A DNA stretch of 43,354 nt, from assembly GCF_900110145.1 (NCBI RefSeq), contig NZ_FOCP01000027.1, forward strand, positions 1 to 43,354, read 5' to 3'. The notes beneath the pieces were generated by a model. The model was not told the DNA's origin. It ran no database searches and was given only the letters and a program-made list of their open reading frames with translations. The DNA is from Nitrosomonas marina (GTDB taxonomy: Bacteria; Pseudomonadota; Gammaproteobacteria; Burkholderiales; Nitrosomonadaceae). Position 1 is the stretch's first letter, and each line of letters begins with the position of its first letter. Shown here in pieces: positions 28,483 through 39,422 of the stretch. The translations under genes were made by a program, and so were the position numbers.

Positions 28483-29601
28483 TCACGCAAGTTCTCCCAG
28501 TGCGTTTGCTAATGCACTGAGGAATCTTTGATTTTCCGATTCGAGCCCGATGGTAACTCTCAGATGATGCGGCATTTCGTAAATGCCGAGCGGTCGAACT
28601 ATAACACCCTGACGCAACAGGTTTTGAAAAACAAGGCTTGTGTTTGCGGCGTCACCTTCGACTCTGAATGTAATGAAATTGCCATACGATGGAATATATT
28701 CGATGCCGAGTTTGCGGAACCCATCGGTGAGTTGCAGCATGCCTGCGCGATTGAGAGCATACGAGCGCTGGATGAATTCTCTATCCTGCAGTGCTGCAAG
28801 AGCACCGACCAGTCCGATACTGTTGACGTTAAATGGCTGGCGTACACGGTTCATGAGATTGGCAACTTGCGGATGTGCGAGACCGAAACCTACGCGTACA
28901 CCGGCGAGTCCATAGACCTTGGAGAAAGTGCGTGTGATAACCAGATTGGGGAATCGCTTGAGCCAGTTGATACTGTCAGACTGGTTAGCCGGGGGCAGAT
29001 ATTCATTGTAGGCCTCGTCAAGAACGACTAGCACATCTTTTGACACGCGTTCCATGAAACGCAACAAATCATCGGGGGGTGATAATGTACCGGTTGGGTT
29101 GTTAGGGCTGGCGATGAACACCATACGTGTTTCCTGCGTGATCGCGTCAAGCATGGCCGGCAAATCATGGCCGTATTCCCTTGCTGACACGGAAATACCG
29201 TTTGCACCAATTGTTTGTGTCACAAGGGGATAGACCGCAAATGCATGTTGAGAATATACGGCAGCTGCACCAGGTTTCAGGAACACGCGTGCTGCGAGAT
29301 CGAGTACGTCATTAGAGCCGTTGCCGAGAACGATTTGCTCGGTATCAACTGCATACAGCTTGGATAATGCTTGTTTGAGCTCAAAACCGCTTCCGTCCGG
29401 ATAACGGGCGCCATCATGTAATGCATGAATCATGGCTTCAAGCGCTAATGGGCTGGTTCCCAGGGGGTTTTCATTGGAAGCCAGTTTTACAATGCTGCGT
29501 TCATCTAGTCCCATTTCTCTAGCCAGTTCTGATATGGGCTTGCCAGGCTGGTAGGGATGTATAGCGCGTATATATTCCGGTGCAAAATCACATAGATTCA
29601 T
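28483..29601 (-). CDS. hisC: Histidinol-phosphate aminotransferase family (HisC)
   Basis: Fold-type I PLP aminotransferase. The active-site Lys is in [19 protein letters not shown] (about residue 230). [10 protein letters not shown] and VLDEAYNEY are typical family motifs, with RVTIG near the C-terminus. The 372-residue length fits HisC. In many Proteobacteria a hisC paralogue in a pheA-hisC-tyrA cluster also acts on aromatic substrates, so here it may serve phenylalanine and tyrosine synthesis instead of, or as well as, histidine. No other his genes are near. It follows pheA by 76 bases. Confidence 0.9.
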   Translation of the reverse strand: MNLCDFAPEYIRAIHPYQPGKPISELAREMGLDERSIVKLASNENPLGTSPLALEAMIHALHDGARYPDGSGFELKQALSKLYAVDTEQIVLGNGSNDVLDLAARVFLKPGAAAVYSQHAFAVYPLVTQTIGANGISVSAREYGHDLPAMLDAITQETRMVFIASPNNPTGTLSPPDDLLRFMERVSKDVLVVLDEAYNEYLPPANQSDSINWLKRFPNLVITRTFSKVYGLAGVRVGFGLAHPQVANLMNRVRQPFNVNSIGLVGALAALQDREFIQRSYALNRAGMLQLTDGFRKLGIEYIPSYGNFITFRVEGDAANTSLVFQNLLRQGVIVRPLGIYEMPHHLRVTIGLESENQRFLSALANALGELA

Positions 29602-29677
29602 AATGTTCAGTTTTTGTTGATAATTATAAAGCTGGTAAATGTGTATGGTTGGTCAATTCCAGGCTGTCGGGCGCATC

Positions 29678-30751
29678 CTAGGATGCCGGATACGATCCAA
29701 GAATTTTCAGGAATGCGGCTTTTTCATTGAGTTCCTTGAGCGCTTCTGCAACATTGGCGTCTTTTTGATGACCTTCGATATCGACAAAAAAAACATACTG
29801 CCATAGATGAGTACGTGAAGGACGGGATTCGAGACGAGTCATACTGACATTATGAACAGAAAACGGTGTCAATAATTTATGAATGGCACCAGCATAATTA
29901 CCCGTAGACATGACCAGAGACGTTTTATCTTTACCGGAAGGCGCTACCTGTTGGGTTCCGAGCACTAGAAAGCGCGTGGTGTTTTTAGAGTCATCTTCGA
30001 TATTTTCTGCGCAGATTTTCAGTCCGTAAAAATCCGCTGCTCTTTTACCAGCGATGGCCGCAGCATGCGAGTCTTGTGCGGCCAGACGGGCAGCGTCAGC
30101 ATTACTACTGGTATTGATATAGGCAGTGTTGGAAATTCCGGGCAGCTTTGTCTGCAGCCAGTGATGACACTGTGCAAAAGATTGCGGGTGAGAATATATT
30201 TTTTCAATTTTTGTCAGATCAGTTTGTAAAGCCATCAGAGATTGATGGACAGGTAGCTGAATTTCTCCACAGACTGTCAGCGAAGTTTGCAGCAGTAGAT
30301 CCAGTGTACGGCCTACCGCGCCTTCGGTAGAATTCTCCACTGGCACCACACCATAGCCTGCATTGCCGGATTCAACATTGCGAAATACTGCATCAATAGA
30401 ATCACATGGAAGTGTGGTAAAGGCGCCTCCAAAGCGCCTGGTCGCTGCCTCTTCCGAGAATGTACCTTGTGGTCCCAGACAGGCCACTGTCATTGGCTTT
30501 TCCAGTGCCCGGCAAATCGACATGATTTCTGTGAAAAGCTGGGCTATGCGCGCATTATCCAGCGGCCCGGGATTATCCTGTTGTACCCGTGCCAGTATCT
30601 GTGCTTCACGTTCCGGCCGGTAAATAATGTTGCTTTTTTTAATCAAGCCGATTTGCTGAGCGAGTGCAGCGCGCTTATTGACGAGTTGCAGTATTTCGTT
30701 GTCAATTTTATCAATCTCGTTGCGTAACTGTTTTAATTGTTCAAGAGTCAT
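29678..30751 (-). CDS. pheA: Bifunctional chorismate mutase/prephenate dehydratase (P-protein)
   Basis: Converts chorismate to prephenate and then to phenylpyruvate for phenylalanine. Domains in order: AroQ-type chorismate mutase (about 1-85, LRNEIDKIDNEILQLVNKRA), prephenate dehydratase (about 92-270, with GPQGTFSEEAA, VVPVENSTEGAV and the TRF motif NTTRFLVLG), and a C-terminal ACT domain (SRPSRTHLWQYVFFVDIEGH) for allosteric inhibition by phenylalanine. The ATG at 30751 is preferred to an upstream TTG at 30763 that would overlap serA. It starts 8 bases after serA, so the two are probably co-transcribed. Confidence 0.95.
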   Translation of the reverse strand: MTLEQLKQLRNEIDKIDNEILQLVNKRAALAQQIGLIKKSNIIYRPEREAQILARVQQDNPGPLDNARIAQLFTEIMSICRALEKPMTVACLGPQGTFSEEAATRRFGGAFTTLPCDSIDAVFRNVESGNAGYGVVPVENSTEGAVGRTLDLLLQTSLTVCGEIQLPVHQSLMALQTDLTKIEKIYSHPQSFAQCHHWLQTKLPGISNTAYINTSSNADAARLAAQDSHAAAIAGKRAADFYGLKICAENIEDDSKNTTRFLVLGTQQVAPSGKDKTSLVMSTGNYAGAIHKLLTPFSVHNVSMTRLESRPSRTHLWQYVFFVDIEGHQKDANVAEALKELNEKAAFLKILGSYPAS

Positions 30752-30759
30752 AGGATTGA

Positions 30760-31968
30760 TCAATTAACCTGTCGAGTCGGGAAAGGCACATAGCGTGCAG
30801 ATAAAACACCTGAAATCGAAGAGATTTTGTTAATTAACTGCAGTGGAACCGGACTGTCAACATCGACCAGCGTATAAGCCATTTCACCCCGAGATTTGTT
30901 TACCATGTTATGAATGTTCAATCCGGCTTTTGCCAGATCCGTAGAAATCTGTCCTACGATATTGGGAACATTTGAATTGGCTACGGCAATCCGATAGGAC
31001 GATTCCCGTTCCATACTGGTATTGGGGAAATTAACGGTATTGGTGATGTTGCCATTTTGCAGAAAATCGACGAGCTGATTCACAACCATTACCGCACAGT
31101 TTTGTTCCGCTTCCAGTGTGGAAGCGCCTAGATGCGGCAAGGTGACGACGGATTCATGACGCTGTAATTTACGACTAGGAAAGTCGCATACATATGACTT
31201 TATTCTTCCCGACGAAATCCCGTCCAATACCGCCTCTTCATCGACGATAGCATTACGCGAAAAATTCAGCAGGATTGCGCCTTGCTTCATATTACTGATG
31301 CTTTTTTCATTGATAAGGTGGCGGGTGGTATCGAGTAAGGGCACGTGTACGGTGATAAAATCACTGGCACGCAACAAGGCTTCAATGCTCTGTGCTTTTT
31401 TGACTTCCGACGATAAGCTCCAGGCGGATTCAACTGTAATGTTGGGATCATATCCGATGACCTTCATACCGAGTTTAAGCGCCGCATCGGCGACTAACCT
31501 GCCTATTTCACCCAAGCCAACTATGCCAAGTGTGCGTCCTGGTAACTCTATACCCGAAAAGCGCTTTTTTTCACGTTCTGCGAGTGTATGCAGAGTATCG
31601 TCATCACCTTGCAGCGTTTCGACATAACGCAATGCGGGCAACAGATTACGTGCGGCCAGAAATAAACCTGCAAGCACCAGTTCTTTAACGGCATTGGCAT
31701 TGGCGCCCGGGGTATTGAATACTGGAATACCGCGTTCGCTCATGGCCTTGACCGGAATGTTGTTGGTACCTGCACCAGCGCGCCCAACGGCCAGTACTGT
31801 TCGGGGAATATCCATGTTCAGCATGTTGTGCGAACGGACCAGAATGGCGTCTGGTTGTGCGCTATTCTCGCCGACCTGGTAATTGTCTCTGGGGAAACAT
31901 TCCAGTCCTGCGGAAGCAATATGATTCAAAGTCAGAACCTTGAAGACTGTTTGTTGATACTCAGGCAT
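30760..31968 (-). CDS. serA: D-3-phosphoglycerate dehydrogenase
   Basis: First step of serine synthesis: 3-phosphoglycerate to 3-phosphohydroxypyruvate with NAD. Visible are the substrate-side segment VGRAGAGTNNIPVKAM, the Rossmann loop LGIVGLGEIGRLVADAALKL, the catalytic Arg in LNFSRNAIVDEEAVLDGI and the His in TLPHLGASTLEAE. A C-terminal ACT domain follows (about 325-402). The ATG at 31968 overlaps the serC stop by eight bases, supporting coupling; the frame extends upstream into serC. 402 residues is the ACT-bearing form without the extra ASB domain. Confidence 0.95.
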   Translation of the reverse strand: MPEYQQTVFKVLTLNHIASAGLECFPRDNYQVGENSAQPDAILVRSHNMLNMDIPRTVLAVGRAGAGTNNIPVKAMSERGIPVFNTPGANANAVKELVLAGLFLAARNLLPALRYVETLQGDDDTLHTLAEREKKRFSGIELPGRTLGIVGLGEIGRLVADAALKLGMKVIGYDPNITVESAWSLSSEVKKAQSIEALLRASDFITVHVPLLDTTRHLINEKSISNMKQGAILLNFSRNAIVDEEAVLDGISSGRIKSYVCDFPSRKLQRHESVVTLPHLGASTLEAEQNCAVMVVNQLVDFLQNGNITNTVNFPNTSMERESSYRIAVANSNVPNIVGQISTDLAKAGLNIHNMVNKSRGEMAYTLVDVDSPVPLQLINKISSISGVLSARYVPFPTRQVN

Positions 31969-33055
31969 TTTTTTTAGCAAACTCTTTCATGAACTCAACC
32001 AGTTGTACAACGCCATCGATAGGCATGGCGTTATATAGCGATGCACGCATACCGCCTACAGAGCGATGACCTTTTAGCTGGATCAGGCCTTTTGCTTCGG
32101 CTTGTTCCAGAAACATGTTGTCCAGTGCGGGATCTTTCAGCGTAAATGGAATGTTCATTCGGGATCGATCATGCTTGGTGACAGGGCACTGGTAAAATTC
32201 ACAGGCATCTATTAATTCATAAAGCAGCGCTGCTTTGCGAATGTTGGTTTGCTCAATAGCCGAGAGACCGCCTTGCCGCTTTAACCATTTCGTAACCAGG
32301 CCCGTAATGTAAATTGCGTAGGTAGGGGGCGTGTTATACATGGAGTTATTGTTGATGTGCACCTGGTAATCAAACAGTGTTGGTGTTCCCGGCTGAACGA
32401 AGCCAGCTAGGTCTTCACGGATAATGACTATTACCAGACCCGCTGGCCCAAGATTTTTCTGTGCGCCTGCGTAGATCAGTCCATACCGGGTTACATCCAG
32501 CGGCCGCGATAGAATATTTGAAGACATATCGGCTACTACCGGTATATTATTTTTATCGGCAGGAAATTCCGGTGACCAGTGATACTCTACACCACCAATG
32601 GTTTCATTGGATGTCAGGTGTATGTATGCCGCATTGTTATCAAGACGCCACTGGTCTTGTGTGGGAACATACGTAAAACGGGCGTCCTCGGAAGAAGCGG
32701 CAATGTTGACCTGACAGTAACGCTTTGCTTCTTTTATGGCTTTATCAGACCATTGCCCGGTATGAATGTAATCAGCTTTGGTTTTGCTGCGAAGCAAATT
32801 CATGGGCACCATTGCAAACTGGCTGGATGCGCCGCCCTGAAGAAATAATAGTTTGTAGTTAGACGGAATGTTTATCAGTTCGCGTAAATCTTGCTCCAGG
32901 TCCTCTATGATCGAGGTAAATTCTCGGCCGCGGTGACTCATTTCCATAACCGACATGCCGCTTCCATGCCAGTCCAGCATTTCATCGCGTGCCTGTTGCA
33001 AAACTTCCCTGGGTAATACTGCTGGGCCTGCGCTAAAGTTATAGATTTGATTCAT
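31961..33055 (-). CDS. serC: Phosphoserine aminotransferase
   Basis: PLP enzyme of serine synthesis, converting 3-phosphohydroxypyruvate to phosphoserine; it can also act in pyridoxine synthesis. It begins NFSAGPAVLPREVLQQARDE, the family hallmark. The PLP Lys is in YGLIYAGAQKNLGPAGL (about residue 197). GMSVMEMSHRGREF, FLQGGASSQFAMVPMN and HRSVGGMRASLYNAMP complete the pattern. 364 residues is standard. It lies 59 bases after gyrA and overlaps serA, so gyrA-serC-serA-pheA reads as one unit. Confidence 0.97.
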   Translation of the reverse strand: MNQIYNFSAGPAVLPREVLQQARDEMLDWHGSGMSVMEMSHRGREFTSIIEDLEQDLRELINIPSNYKLLFLQGGASSQFAMVPMNLLRSKTKADYIHTGQWSDKAIKEAKRYCQVNIAASSEDARFTYVPTQDQWRLDNNAAYIHLTSNETIGGVEYHWSPEFPADKNNIPVVADMSSNILSRPLDVTRYGLIYAGAQKNLGPAGLVIVIIREDLAGFVQPGTPTLFDYQVHINNNSMYNTPPTYAIYITGLVTKWLKRQGGLSAIEQTNIRKAALLYELIDACEFYQCPVTKHDRSRMNIPFTLKDPALDNMFLEQAEAKGLIQLKGHRSVGGMRASLYNAMPIDGVVQLVEFMKEFAKKNA

Positions 33056-33114
33056 TTTTGTCGTGCCTGGAAAACTATTAGATTTGTTTGAATTAACGAA
33101 AACGCTTTGTCTGA

Positions 33115-35661
33115 TTATTCCTCTGTGCTTTCAATAACTTTTTCCAACCCTGCCAGTTTTTCTCCTTCGTCGAGATTTATCAGTGTGACACCCTGGGTAG
33201 CACGGCTCATTTCCCGTACTTCGTTGACGCGTGTTCGTATCATGACGCCCCCGGATGTGATCAGCATGATTTCATCATCGGGTTTGACAAGTTTTGCGGT
33301 GACGACCTTGCCATTGCGTTTGCTAGTTTTAATAGCAATCATGCCTTGTGTTCCACGGCTATGGCGCGTGTATTCGCCGATCGGTGTACGTTTTCCGTAG
33401 CCATTTTCGGTTACAGTCAGAACGGCTTGAGTTTCGTCTTCTGCAACAAGCAATGAAATGACTTTTTGTTCCGGGCCCAGCTTCATACCGCGTACGCCGC
33501 GAGCACTACGACCCATTGGGCGTACGTCATTTTCATTAAAGCGCATGGCCTTGCCATGATCGGAAAACAGCATCACGTCGGAGTGACCGTTTGTCAATGC
33601 AACACCGATTAGATAATCGTCTTCGTTTAATCCGATGGCGATAATACCATTGCTGCGAGGTCTCGAAAATTCCGATAAGGGTGTTTTCTTGACGGTTCCT
33701 GTTGCCGTCGCCATGAAAACAAACCAATTCTCGTCAAATGTTTTGACAGGTAGAATGGCATTGATTTTTTCGTCATCTTCCAGCTGAACCAGATTTATGA
33801 TTGGTTTTCCGCGAGATGTTCGTCCGCCCAGTGGTACTGAGTATACTTTTATCCAGTAAACGCGCCCGCGACTGGAAAAACACAAAATATAGTCATGCGT
33901 ATTGGCAATAAACAGATTGTCAATAAAATCATCTTCTTTGGTGCTAGCGGCCTGTTTGCCGCGTCCGCCGCGTTTTTGTGCCCGGTATTCGTCAAGTATT
34001 TGTGATTTGATATAACCGGTGTGGGAAAGTGTAACGACTACATCTGCAGGAGCAATGAGATCTTCGATACTCAGATCCTGCGTGTCGATAACAATTTCAC
34101 TACGGCGTTTATCGCCAAACTGCTGCCGTATGGTTTCAAGCTCGTCGCTGATAATGTCAGTAATTCTTCCAGGAGTGGCCAGAATGTCCAAAAAATCGAC
34201 AATTTTGTCCATTACGTCTTTATATTCGTCAACAATTTTGTCTTGTTCGAGGCCGGTCAGTCGCTGTAGGCGTAAGTCCAGAATAGCCTGTGCCTGTACG
34301 TCGGATAGCCTGTAGCCCTGCGATTGCAGCCCAAAATCAGGCGCCAGCCCTTCCGGGCGCAACGTTTGTATGTCGGCCACGGCTCTTGCGAGCATTTCTT
34401 CGACCAGTGAAGAACGCCATGTTCTTGACATGAGTGCTTTCTTGGCATCTGAAGGTGTTGCAGATGATTTGATGAGCGCAATAATTTCATCAACATTAGA
34501 TAGCGAAACGGCCAGCCCTTCGAGTATGTGCCCGCGTTCACGCGCCTTTTTGAGTTCAAATACGGTTCTTCGTGTTACTATTTCGCGCCGATGGCGAAGG
34601 AAAGCAGCGAGAATTTGCTTTAAATTCAATTGTCGTGGCTGACCATCCAGCAAGGCAACCATGTTCATGCCGAAAGTATCCTGCATTTGCGTATCTTTAT
34701 ACAGCTTATTGAGGATAACTTCGGGAAGTTCGCCACGTTTTAGTTCAATGACAATGCGCATGCCGGATTTATCTGATTCATCGCGCAAATCAGAAATACC
34801 TTCTATTTTTTTATCACGAACCAATTCACCGATTCGCATGAGTAAGTTGGCCTTATTTACCTGATAGGGCAATTCATCAACTATGATGGCTTGGCGACTG
34901 CCTTTGTCCAGGTCTTCAAAATGAGTACGTGCACGCATCACAACCCGGCCGCGTCCTGTGCGATATCCGTCATGCACACCGTTGATGCCATATATGATAC
35001 CGGCAGTTGGAAAATCGGGCGCAGGGATGCATTCGATCAGCTCCTCGACACTGGTTTCAGGGTTTTTCAGAAGCTTCAGACTTGCTTCAATCACTTCAAT
35101 CAGATTATGTGGTGGTATATTGGTCGCCATGCCCACCGCGATGCCAGAGGATCCGTTGATCAGGAGATTGGGTATTTTGGTTGGAAGAATAAGAGGTTCT
35201 TGCTCTGATTCATCATAATTGGGTCCGAAATCAACCGTTTCCTTATCAAGATCGACAAGCAATTCATGAGCAATACGTGACATACGGATTTCCGTATAAC
35301 GCATTGCAGCTGCATTATCACCATCAATGGAACCAAAGTTTCCCTGGCCGTCTATCAGCATATAGCGCAAAGAAAAGTTCTGTGCCATGCGTACAATGGT
35401 ATCGTAAACTGCAGTGTCGCCGTGTGGATGGTATTTACCAATAACATCACCAACGATACGGGCTGATTTTTTATATGGTCGGTTCCAGTCGTTTGATAAT
35501 TCATGCATTGCAAAAAGTATGCGCCGATGGACTGGTTTAAGACCATCTCGGACATCGGGCAGTGCGCGCCCAACTATAACGCTCATAGCATAATCGAGAT
35601 ATGATCGGCGCATTTCCTCTTCGAGGCTTACTGGCAGAGTTTCTTTGGCGAATTGATTCAT
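33115..35661 (-). CDS. gyrA: DNA gyrase subunit A
   Basis: Breakage-reunion subunit of the type II topoisomerase that introduces negative supercoils. The catalytic Tyr is in [14 protein letters not shown] (about residue 121). The quinolone-contact region reads [11 protein letters not shown], with Thr83 and Asp87 in E. coli numbering; Thr at 83 is a natural variant in several Proteobacteria. The C-terminal beta-pinwheel begins around residue 520, and the gyrase-specific GyrA box QKRGGRG confirms gyrase, not ParC. 848 residues is normal. It is the first gene of the minus-strand unit and has no evident ribosome binding site. Confidence 0.97.
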   Translation of the reverse strand: MNQFAKETLPVSLEEEMRRSYLDYAMSVIVGRALPDVRDGLKPVHRRILFAMHELSNDWNRPYKKSARIVGDVIGKYHPHGDTAVYDTIVRMAQNFSLRYMLIDGQGNFGSIDGDNAAAMRYTEIRMSRIAHELLVDLDKETVDFGPNYDESEQEPLILPTKIPNLLINGSSGIAVGMATNIPPHNLIEVIEASLKLLKNPETSVEELIECIPAPDFPTAGIIYGINGVHDGYRTGRGRVVMRARTHFEDLDKGSRQAIIVDELPYQVNKANLLMRIGELVRDKKIEGISDLRDESDKSGMRIVIELKRGELPEVILNKLYKDTQMQDTFGMNMVALLDGQPRQLNLKQILAAFLRHRREIVTRRTVFELKKARERGHILEGLAVSLSNVDEIIALIKSSATPSDAKKALMSRTWRSSLVEEMLARAVADIQTLRPEGLAPDFGLQSQGYRLSDVQAQAILDLRLQRLTGLEQDKIVDEYKDVMDKIVDFLDILATPGRITDIISDELETIRQQFGDKRRSEIVIDTQDLSIEDLIAPADVVVTLSHTGYIKSQILDEYRAQKRGGRGKQAASTKEDDFIDNLFIANTHDYILCFSSRGRVYWIKVYSVPLGGRTSRGKPIINLVQLEDDEKINAILPVKTFDENWFVFMATATGTVKKTPLSEFSRPRSNGIIAIGLNEDDYLIGVALTNGHSDVMLFSDHGKAMRFNENDVRPMGRSARGVRGMKLGPEQKVISLLVAEDETQAVLTVTENGYGKRTPIGEYTRHSRGTQGMIAIKTSKRNGKVVTAKLVKPDDEIMLITSGGVMIRTRVNEVREMSRATQGVTLINLDEGEKLAGLEKVIESTEE

Positions 35662-35973
35662 TTTTTATGATTAATTAAGAAACAGCTGGTTAAAGTAAAA
35701 GTGCTGGCTTGGATTTCCGGCAAGTCAAAATTCTTTTATTTTACCATGTTGGAATTCTTCCTCTGGAACTTTAACGTGCCGTAGTCGAAAAAAACGATGC
35801 ATGGTATGCCGGTAACAGAAAAAAAGCTTGAAAATACAAATGATATAGGCGAAGATTATAGCTTTTTTTAAATTTGGGTGTGGCGGGATAAGTGAATGTA
35901 TCACACTGAATTAAAGTCTTAAATTTTCTCTGGGTAACTTTTAAAATGTACAATAAGCGAGCAGAATAAAGAC
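35662..35973. promoter_or_regulatory. Divergent control region between gyrA and argD
   Basis: 312 bases, AT-rich, with no supportable gene. It should contain promoters for both units. A TACAAT at 35949-35954 is a possible -10 for argD, but no good -35 accompanies it. I could not identify an ArgR-type operator with confidence. Confidence 0.4.
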
Positions 35974-37149
35974 ATGTCATATGTGATGAATACTTATGCA
36001 CAGCTTCCTGTCACTTTCGTCAAAGGTGAAGGTGTCTGGCTGTGGAGTGACGCGGGCGAGAAATATCTTGATGCGCTATCAGGGGTGGCTGTATGCGGAT
36101 TGGGGCATTGCCATCCACGGTTGGCGGAAGCGCTGTGTAGGCAGGCTCGCACGTTGATACATACATCCAATATTTATTTTATCGAAAAGCAGGAACAGCT
36201 TGCTGCCAGACTGATTTCATTGTCAGGTATGGAAAAGGCTTTTTTTTGCAATTCTGGAGCTGAAGCGAATGAAGCCGCCATCAAGCTTGCGCGGCTTTAC
36301 GGCCATAACAAGGGCGTGTCTTTGCCAACCATCGTTGTTATGGAACGCGCATTTCACGGTCGTACTATGGCGACATTGACAGCGACTGGTAACCGTAAGG
36401 TGCAAGCGGGATTTGAACCGCTGTTGTCTGGTTTCGTGCGCGTACCATACAATAATCTGGAAGCTGTGCGGCAGGTTGCTGTTAACAACAAGAATGTAGT
36501 TGCGGTCCTGGTTGAGCCGTTCCAGGGAGAGGGTGGGGTAAATATTCCACAGGCGCATTATTTGCATGAATTGCGCACGATATGTGACGAGTACGGCTGG
36601 TTGTTGATGCTTGATGAAGTTCAATCGGGAATCGGGCGTAGCGGAAAATGGTTTGCGTTTCAACATAGCGAAATTGTTCCCGATGTAATGACGCTCGCCA
36701 AGGGTTTGGGGTCGGGTGTTCCGATTGGTAGCTGTCTGGCCCGGGGCATAGCTGCAAATACATTTAAACCGGGCAATCACGCATCAACATTTGGTGGCAA
36801 CCCATTAGCGTGTACGGCTGCCATTGAGACTCTTGCAGTGCTTGAGGAAGATGAACTTATTAATCATGCCAGCGCCTTGGGAAAGTTTATTCATGATCGT
36901 CTGGAATCGCAGCTAGCTGGACTGGATAAAGTTGTTGAGATAAGAAGCCAGGGATTGATGATTGGTATTGAGCTTGCGATGCCTTGCACTGAACTGGTGA
37001 GAAGGGCGTTGGAACAGAAACTGCTAATCAATGTGACCTCTGAGAAGGTGGTTCGTTTACTTCCAGCGCTCGTGATGAAGCAGGAAGAGGCCGTTTTGGT
37101 CGTGGATACGGTCTGTCAATTAATAAAGGAGTTTGTTGTAGCTGGTTAG
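35974..37149 (+). CDS. argD: Acetylornithine aminotransferase
   Basis: PLP enzyme of arginine synthesis, converting N-acetylglutamate semialdehyde to N-acetylornithine; many members also act in lysine synthesis. Motifs seen are FCNSGAEANEAAIKLAR, AFHGRTMATLTATGN, LMLDEVQSGIGRSGKWFA, and the PLP-Lys segment MTLAKGLGSGVPIG (about residue 247), then STFGGNPLACTAA. 391 residues is standard. It is followed closely by argF and argG, an arginine gene set on the plus strand. Confidence 0.95.
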   Translation: MSYVMNTYAQLPVTFVKGEGVWLWSDAGEKYLDALSGVAVCGLGHCHPRLAEALCRQARTLIHTSNIYFIEKQEQLAARLISLSGMEKAFFCNSGAEANEAAIKLARLYGHNKGVSLPTIVVMERAFHGRTMATLTATGNRKVQAGFEPLLSGFVRVPYNNLEAVRQVAVNNKNVVAVLVEPFQGEGGVNIPQAHYLHELRTICDEYGWLLMLDEVQSGIGRSGKWFAFQHSEIVPDVMTLAKGLGSGVPIGSCLARGIAANTFKPGNHASTFGGNPLACTAAIETLAVLEEDELINHASALGKFIHDRLESQLAGLDKVVEIRSQGLMIGIELAMPCTELVRRALEQKLLINVTSEKVVRLLPALVMKQEEAVLVVDTVCQLIKEFVVAG

Positions 37150-37195
37150 ATGGTGGGCTTATGTGCTATCTCTCAGCCACGACTGTTGTTATTTT

Positions 37196-38119
37196 ATGCA
37201 ATTGAAGCATTTTCTGCAGGTCACTGATTTAAGCCGGGAAGAATATGAACATTTGTTCGAACGTACCCGGTGGATGAAGCATGCGTTTAAAGAATATCAT
37301 CAATATTGGCCACTGGTAGACCGAACGTTGGCGATGATTTTTGACAAAAATTCAACCAGAACGCGATTGTCGTTTGAAGCTGGTATGAATCAGCTTGGCG
37401 GCACGGCAATTTACCTTTCGACTCGTGATACACAACTGGGGCGTGGAGAGCCGGTAGAGGATGCTGCGCGTGTGATATCACGTATGGTAGATCTGATAAT
37501 GATTCGCACGCACGAACACGATATTTTAGAACGTTTTACGCAGCATTCCCGTGTTCCTGTTATTAATGGCCTAACCGATGAATATCATCCCTGCCAGATA
37601 ATGGGAGATATTTTTACCTATATAGAACACAGGGAAAATATCGCGGGTAAGAAAGTGGCCTGGATTGGTGATGTAAACAATATGTGTAATTCGTGGTTGC
37701 AAGCTGCGGAGATATTCGATTTTAAAGTTCATGTTTCCGCGCCGCCTGGTTATGAAGTCAATGCAGAACGGATAGGCTTAGTCGGTACAAAAAATTTTGA
37801 ATTGTTTTCTAACCCGCACGATGCGGTCAGGAATGTGGATCTGGTAACGACAGATGTCTGGATTAGTATGGGTTTTGAAGCCGAGGCTGAACAAAGAAAA
37901 GCAGATTTTTCAGATTTTTGCGTGGATGCGGAAATGATGTCCCTGGCAGACAAAGAAGCTGTTTTTATGCATTGCCTGCCTGCCCATCGAGGCGAGGAAG
38001 TAGCTGCAGAGGTTATTGATGGTCCTCAATCTGTTGTGTGGGATGAGGCTGAAAATCGCCTGCACACACAAAAGGCGTTGATGGAGTACTTGCTGCTTGG
38101 GAAGATACGGCACAGTTGA
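37196..38119 (+). CDS. argF: Ornithine carbamoyltransferase
   Basis: Makes citrulline from ornithine and carbamoyl phosphate. The carbamoyl-phosphate site is FDKNSTRTRLSFE (the STRTR motif, about residue 43). HEHDILERF, EYHPCQIMGD, and the ornithine-site FMHCLPAHRGEEV are all intact. The frame opens earlier at a GTG (37163), but the family start MQLKHFLQVTDLSREEY is at the ATG 37196, giving 307 residues. It begins 46 bases after argD and precedes argG by 48, so the three are likely one operon. Confidence 0.96.
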   Translation: MQLKHFLQVTDLSREEYEHLFERTRWMKHAFKEYHQYWPLVDRTLAMIFDKNSTRTRLSFEAGMNQLGGTAIYLSTRDTQLGRGEPVEDAARVISRMVDLIMIRTHEHDILERFTQHSRVPVINGLTDEYHPCQIMGDIFTYIEHRENIAGKKVAWIGDVNNMCNSWLQAAEIFDFKVHVSAPPGYEVNAERIGLVGTKNFELFSNPHDAVRNVDLVTTDVWISMGFEAEAEQRKADFSDFCVDAEMMSLADKEAVFMHCLPAHRGEEVAAEVIDGPQSVVWDEAENRLHTQKALMEYLLLGKIRHS

Positions 38120-38167
38120 TTGTGATGCATTGAAAGTGCAGCCTGGTAATTCACGGATAATTACAAC

Positions 38168-39376
38168 ATGAAAAAAATAAATAAAGTAGTACTTGCCTTT
38201 TCAGGCGGACTGGATACATCGGTTATTCTCAAATGGTTGCAGGATACCTATCAGTGTGAGGTGGTAACATTTACTGCAGATATTGGTCAGGGTGAAGAGG
38301 TTGAGCCTGCACGTGCAAAGGCGCAACAACTGGGTGTCAACGAAATCTATATTGAAGACCTGCGGGAAGAGTTTGTACGTGATTTTGTCTTTCCTATGTT
38401 CAGAGCCAATGCCATATATGAAGGCGAGTATTTGTTGGGAACCAGCATAGCGCGTCCGCTAATTGCCAAGAGGCAGATAGAGATTGCACAGGAGACAGGT
38501 GCGGATGCTGTGTCTCATGGCGCTACAGGAAAGGGGAATGATCAGGTGCGATTTGAATTGGGATATTACGCGCTGCAACCTGATATCCAAATCATTGCAC
38601 CATGGCGCGAATGGGATTTGACTTCACGGGAAAAACTTCTGAAATATGCAGAGTCGCATCGTATCCCTGTCGAAATGAAAAGAAAGGAAGGGTCGCCATA
38701 CAGTATGGATGCTAATTTACTCCATATATCCTATGAGGGTCGTGGTCTGGAGAATCCAGCTGTCGAGCCTGAAGAATCCATGTGGCGCTGGAGTGTTTCT
38801 CCTGAAAATGCGCCTGATACAGCAGAGTACGTGGAAATTGAGTTTGAGCGCGGGGATGCGGTAGCGCTCAATGGAAACTCAATGACACCAGCGCAAATAT
38901 TAACGACACTGAATCAGCTCGGCGGAAAACATGGTATTGGAAGACTGGATCTGGTGGAAAATAGATATGTAGGTATGAAATCGCGTGGCTGTTATGAAAC
39001 GCCGGGGGGTGCGGTTTTATTACGCGCCCACAGGGCTGTGGAGTCTATCACTCTGGATAGAGAAGTCGCGCATCTGAAAGATGAATTGATGCCGCGATAC
39101 GCTGCATTAATTTATAATGGTTACTGGTGGAGCCCGGAGCGTAAAACATTACAGGCACTGATTGATGGAACTCAGCAAAATGTCAATGGATGGGCAAGGC
39201 TGAAATTATATAAAGGAAATGTCATTATCGTTGGGAGGGATTCAAGAACACATTCACTGTTCGATGAGAATGTGGCAACTTTCGAGGATGATGCAGGTGC
39301 TTACAATCAGGCCGATGCCGCGGGATTTATCAGGCTCAATGCGCTTCGCTTGCGTATAGCAGCTAAAATAAAATAA
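38168..39376 (+). CDS. argG: Argininosuccinate synthase
   Basis: Joins citrulline and aspartate using ATP, the step after ArgF. The ATP pyrophosphatase loop is [16 protein letters not shown] (residues 9-24). The segments [36 protein letters not shown] and [20 protein letters not shown] are near-invariant. 402 residues is the common bacterial form. GGA lies ten bases before the ATG. No argH is seen in the window. Confidence 0.97.
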   Translation: MKKINKVVLAFSGGLDTSVILKWLQDTYQCEVVTFTADIGQGEEVEPARAKAQQLGVNEIYIEDLREEFVRDFVFPMFRANAIYEGEYLLGTSIARPLIAKRQIEIAQETGADAVSHGATGKGNDQVRFELGYYALQPDIQIIAPWREWDLTSREKLLKYAESHRIPVEMKRKEGSPYSMDANLLHISYEGRGLENPAVEPEESMWRWSVSPENAPDTAEYVEIEFERGDAVALNGNSMTPAQILTTLNQLGGKHGIGRLDLVENRYVGMKSRGCYETPGGAVLLRAHRAVESITLDREVAHLKDELMPRYAALIYNGYWWSPERKTLQALIDGTQQNVNGWARLKLYKGNVIIVGRDSRTHSLFDENVATFEDDAGAYNQADAAGFIRLNALRLRIAAKIK

Positions 39377-39422
39377 ATATGATTGTCCATAATTGATACA
39401 TCATTTTTGTGAGGTGGCGTGG

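Noticed and set aside
35408..35425. GyrA Thr83 (HGDTAVYD) as a quinolone-resistance mutation
   Set aside because: Thr at this position is natural in several Proteobacteria, and Asp87 is unchanged, so resistance cannot be inferred.
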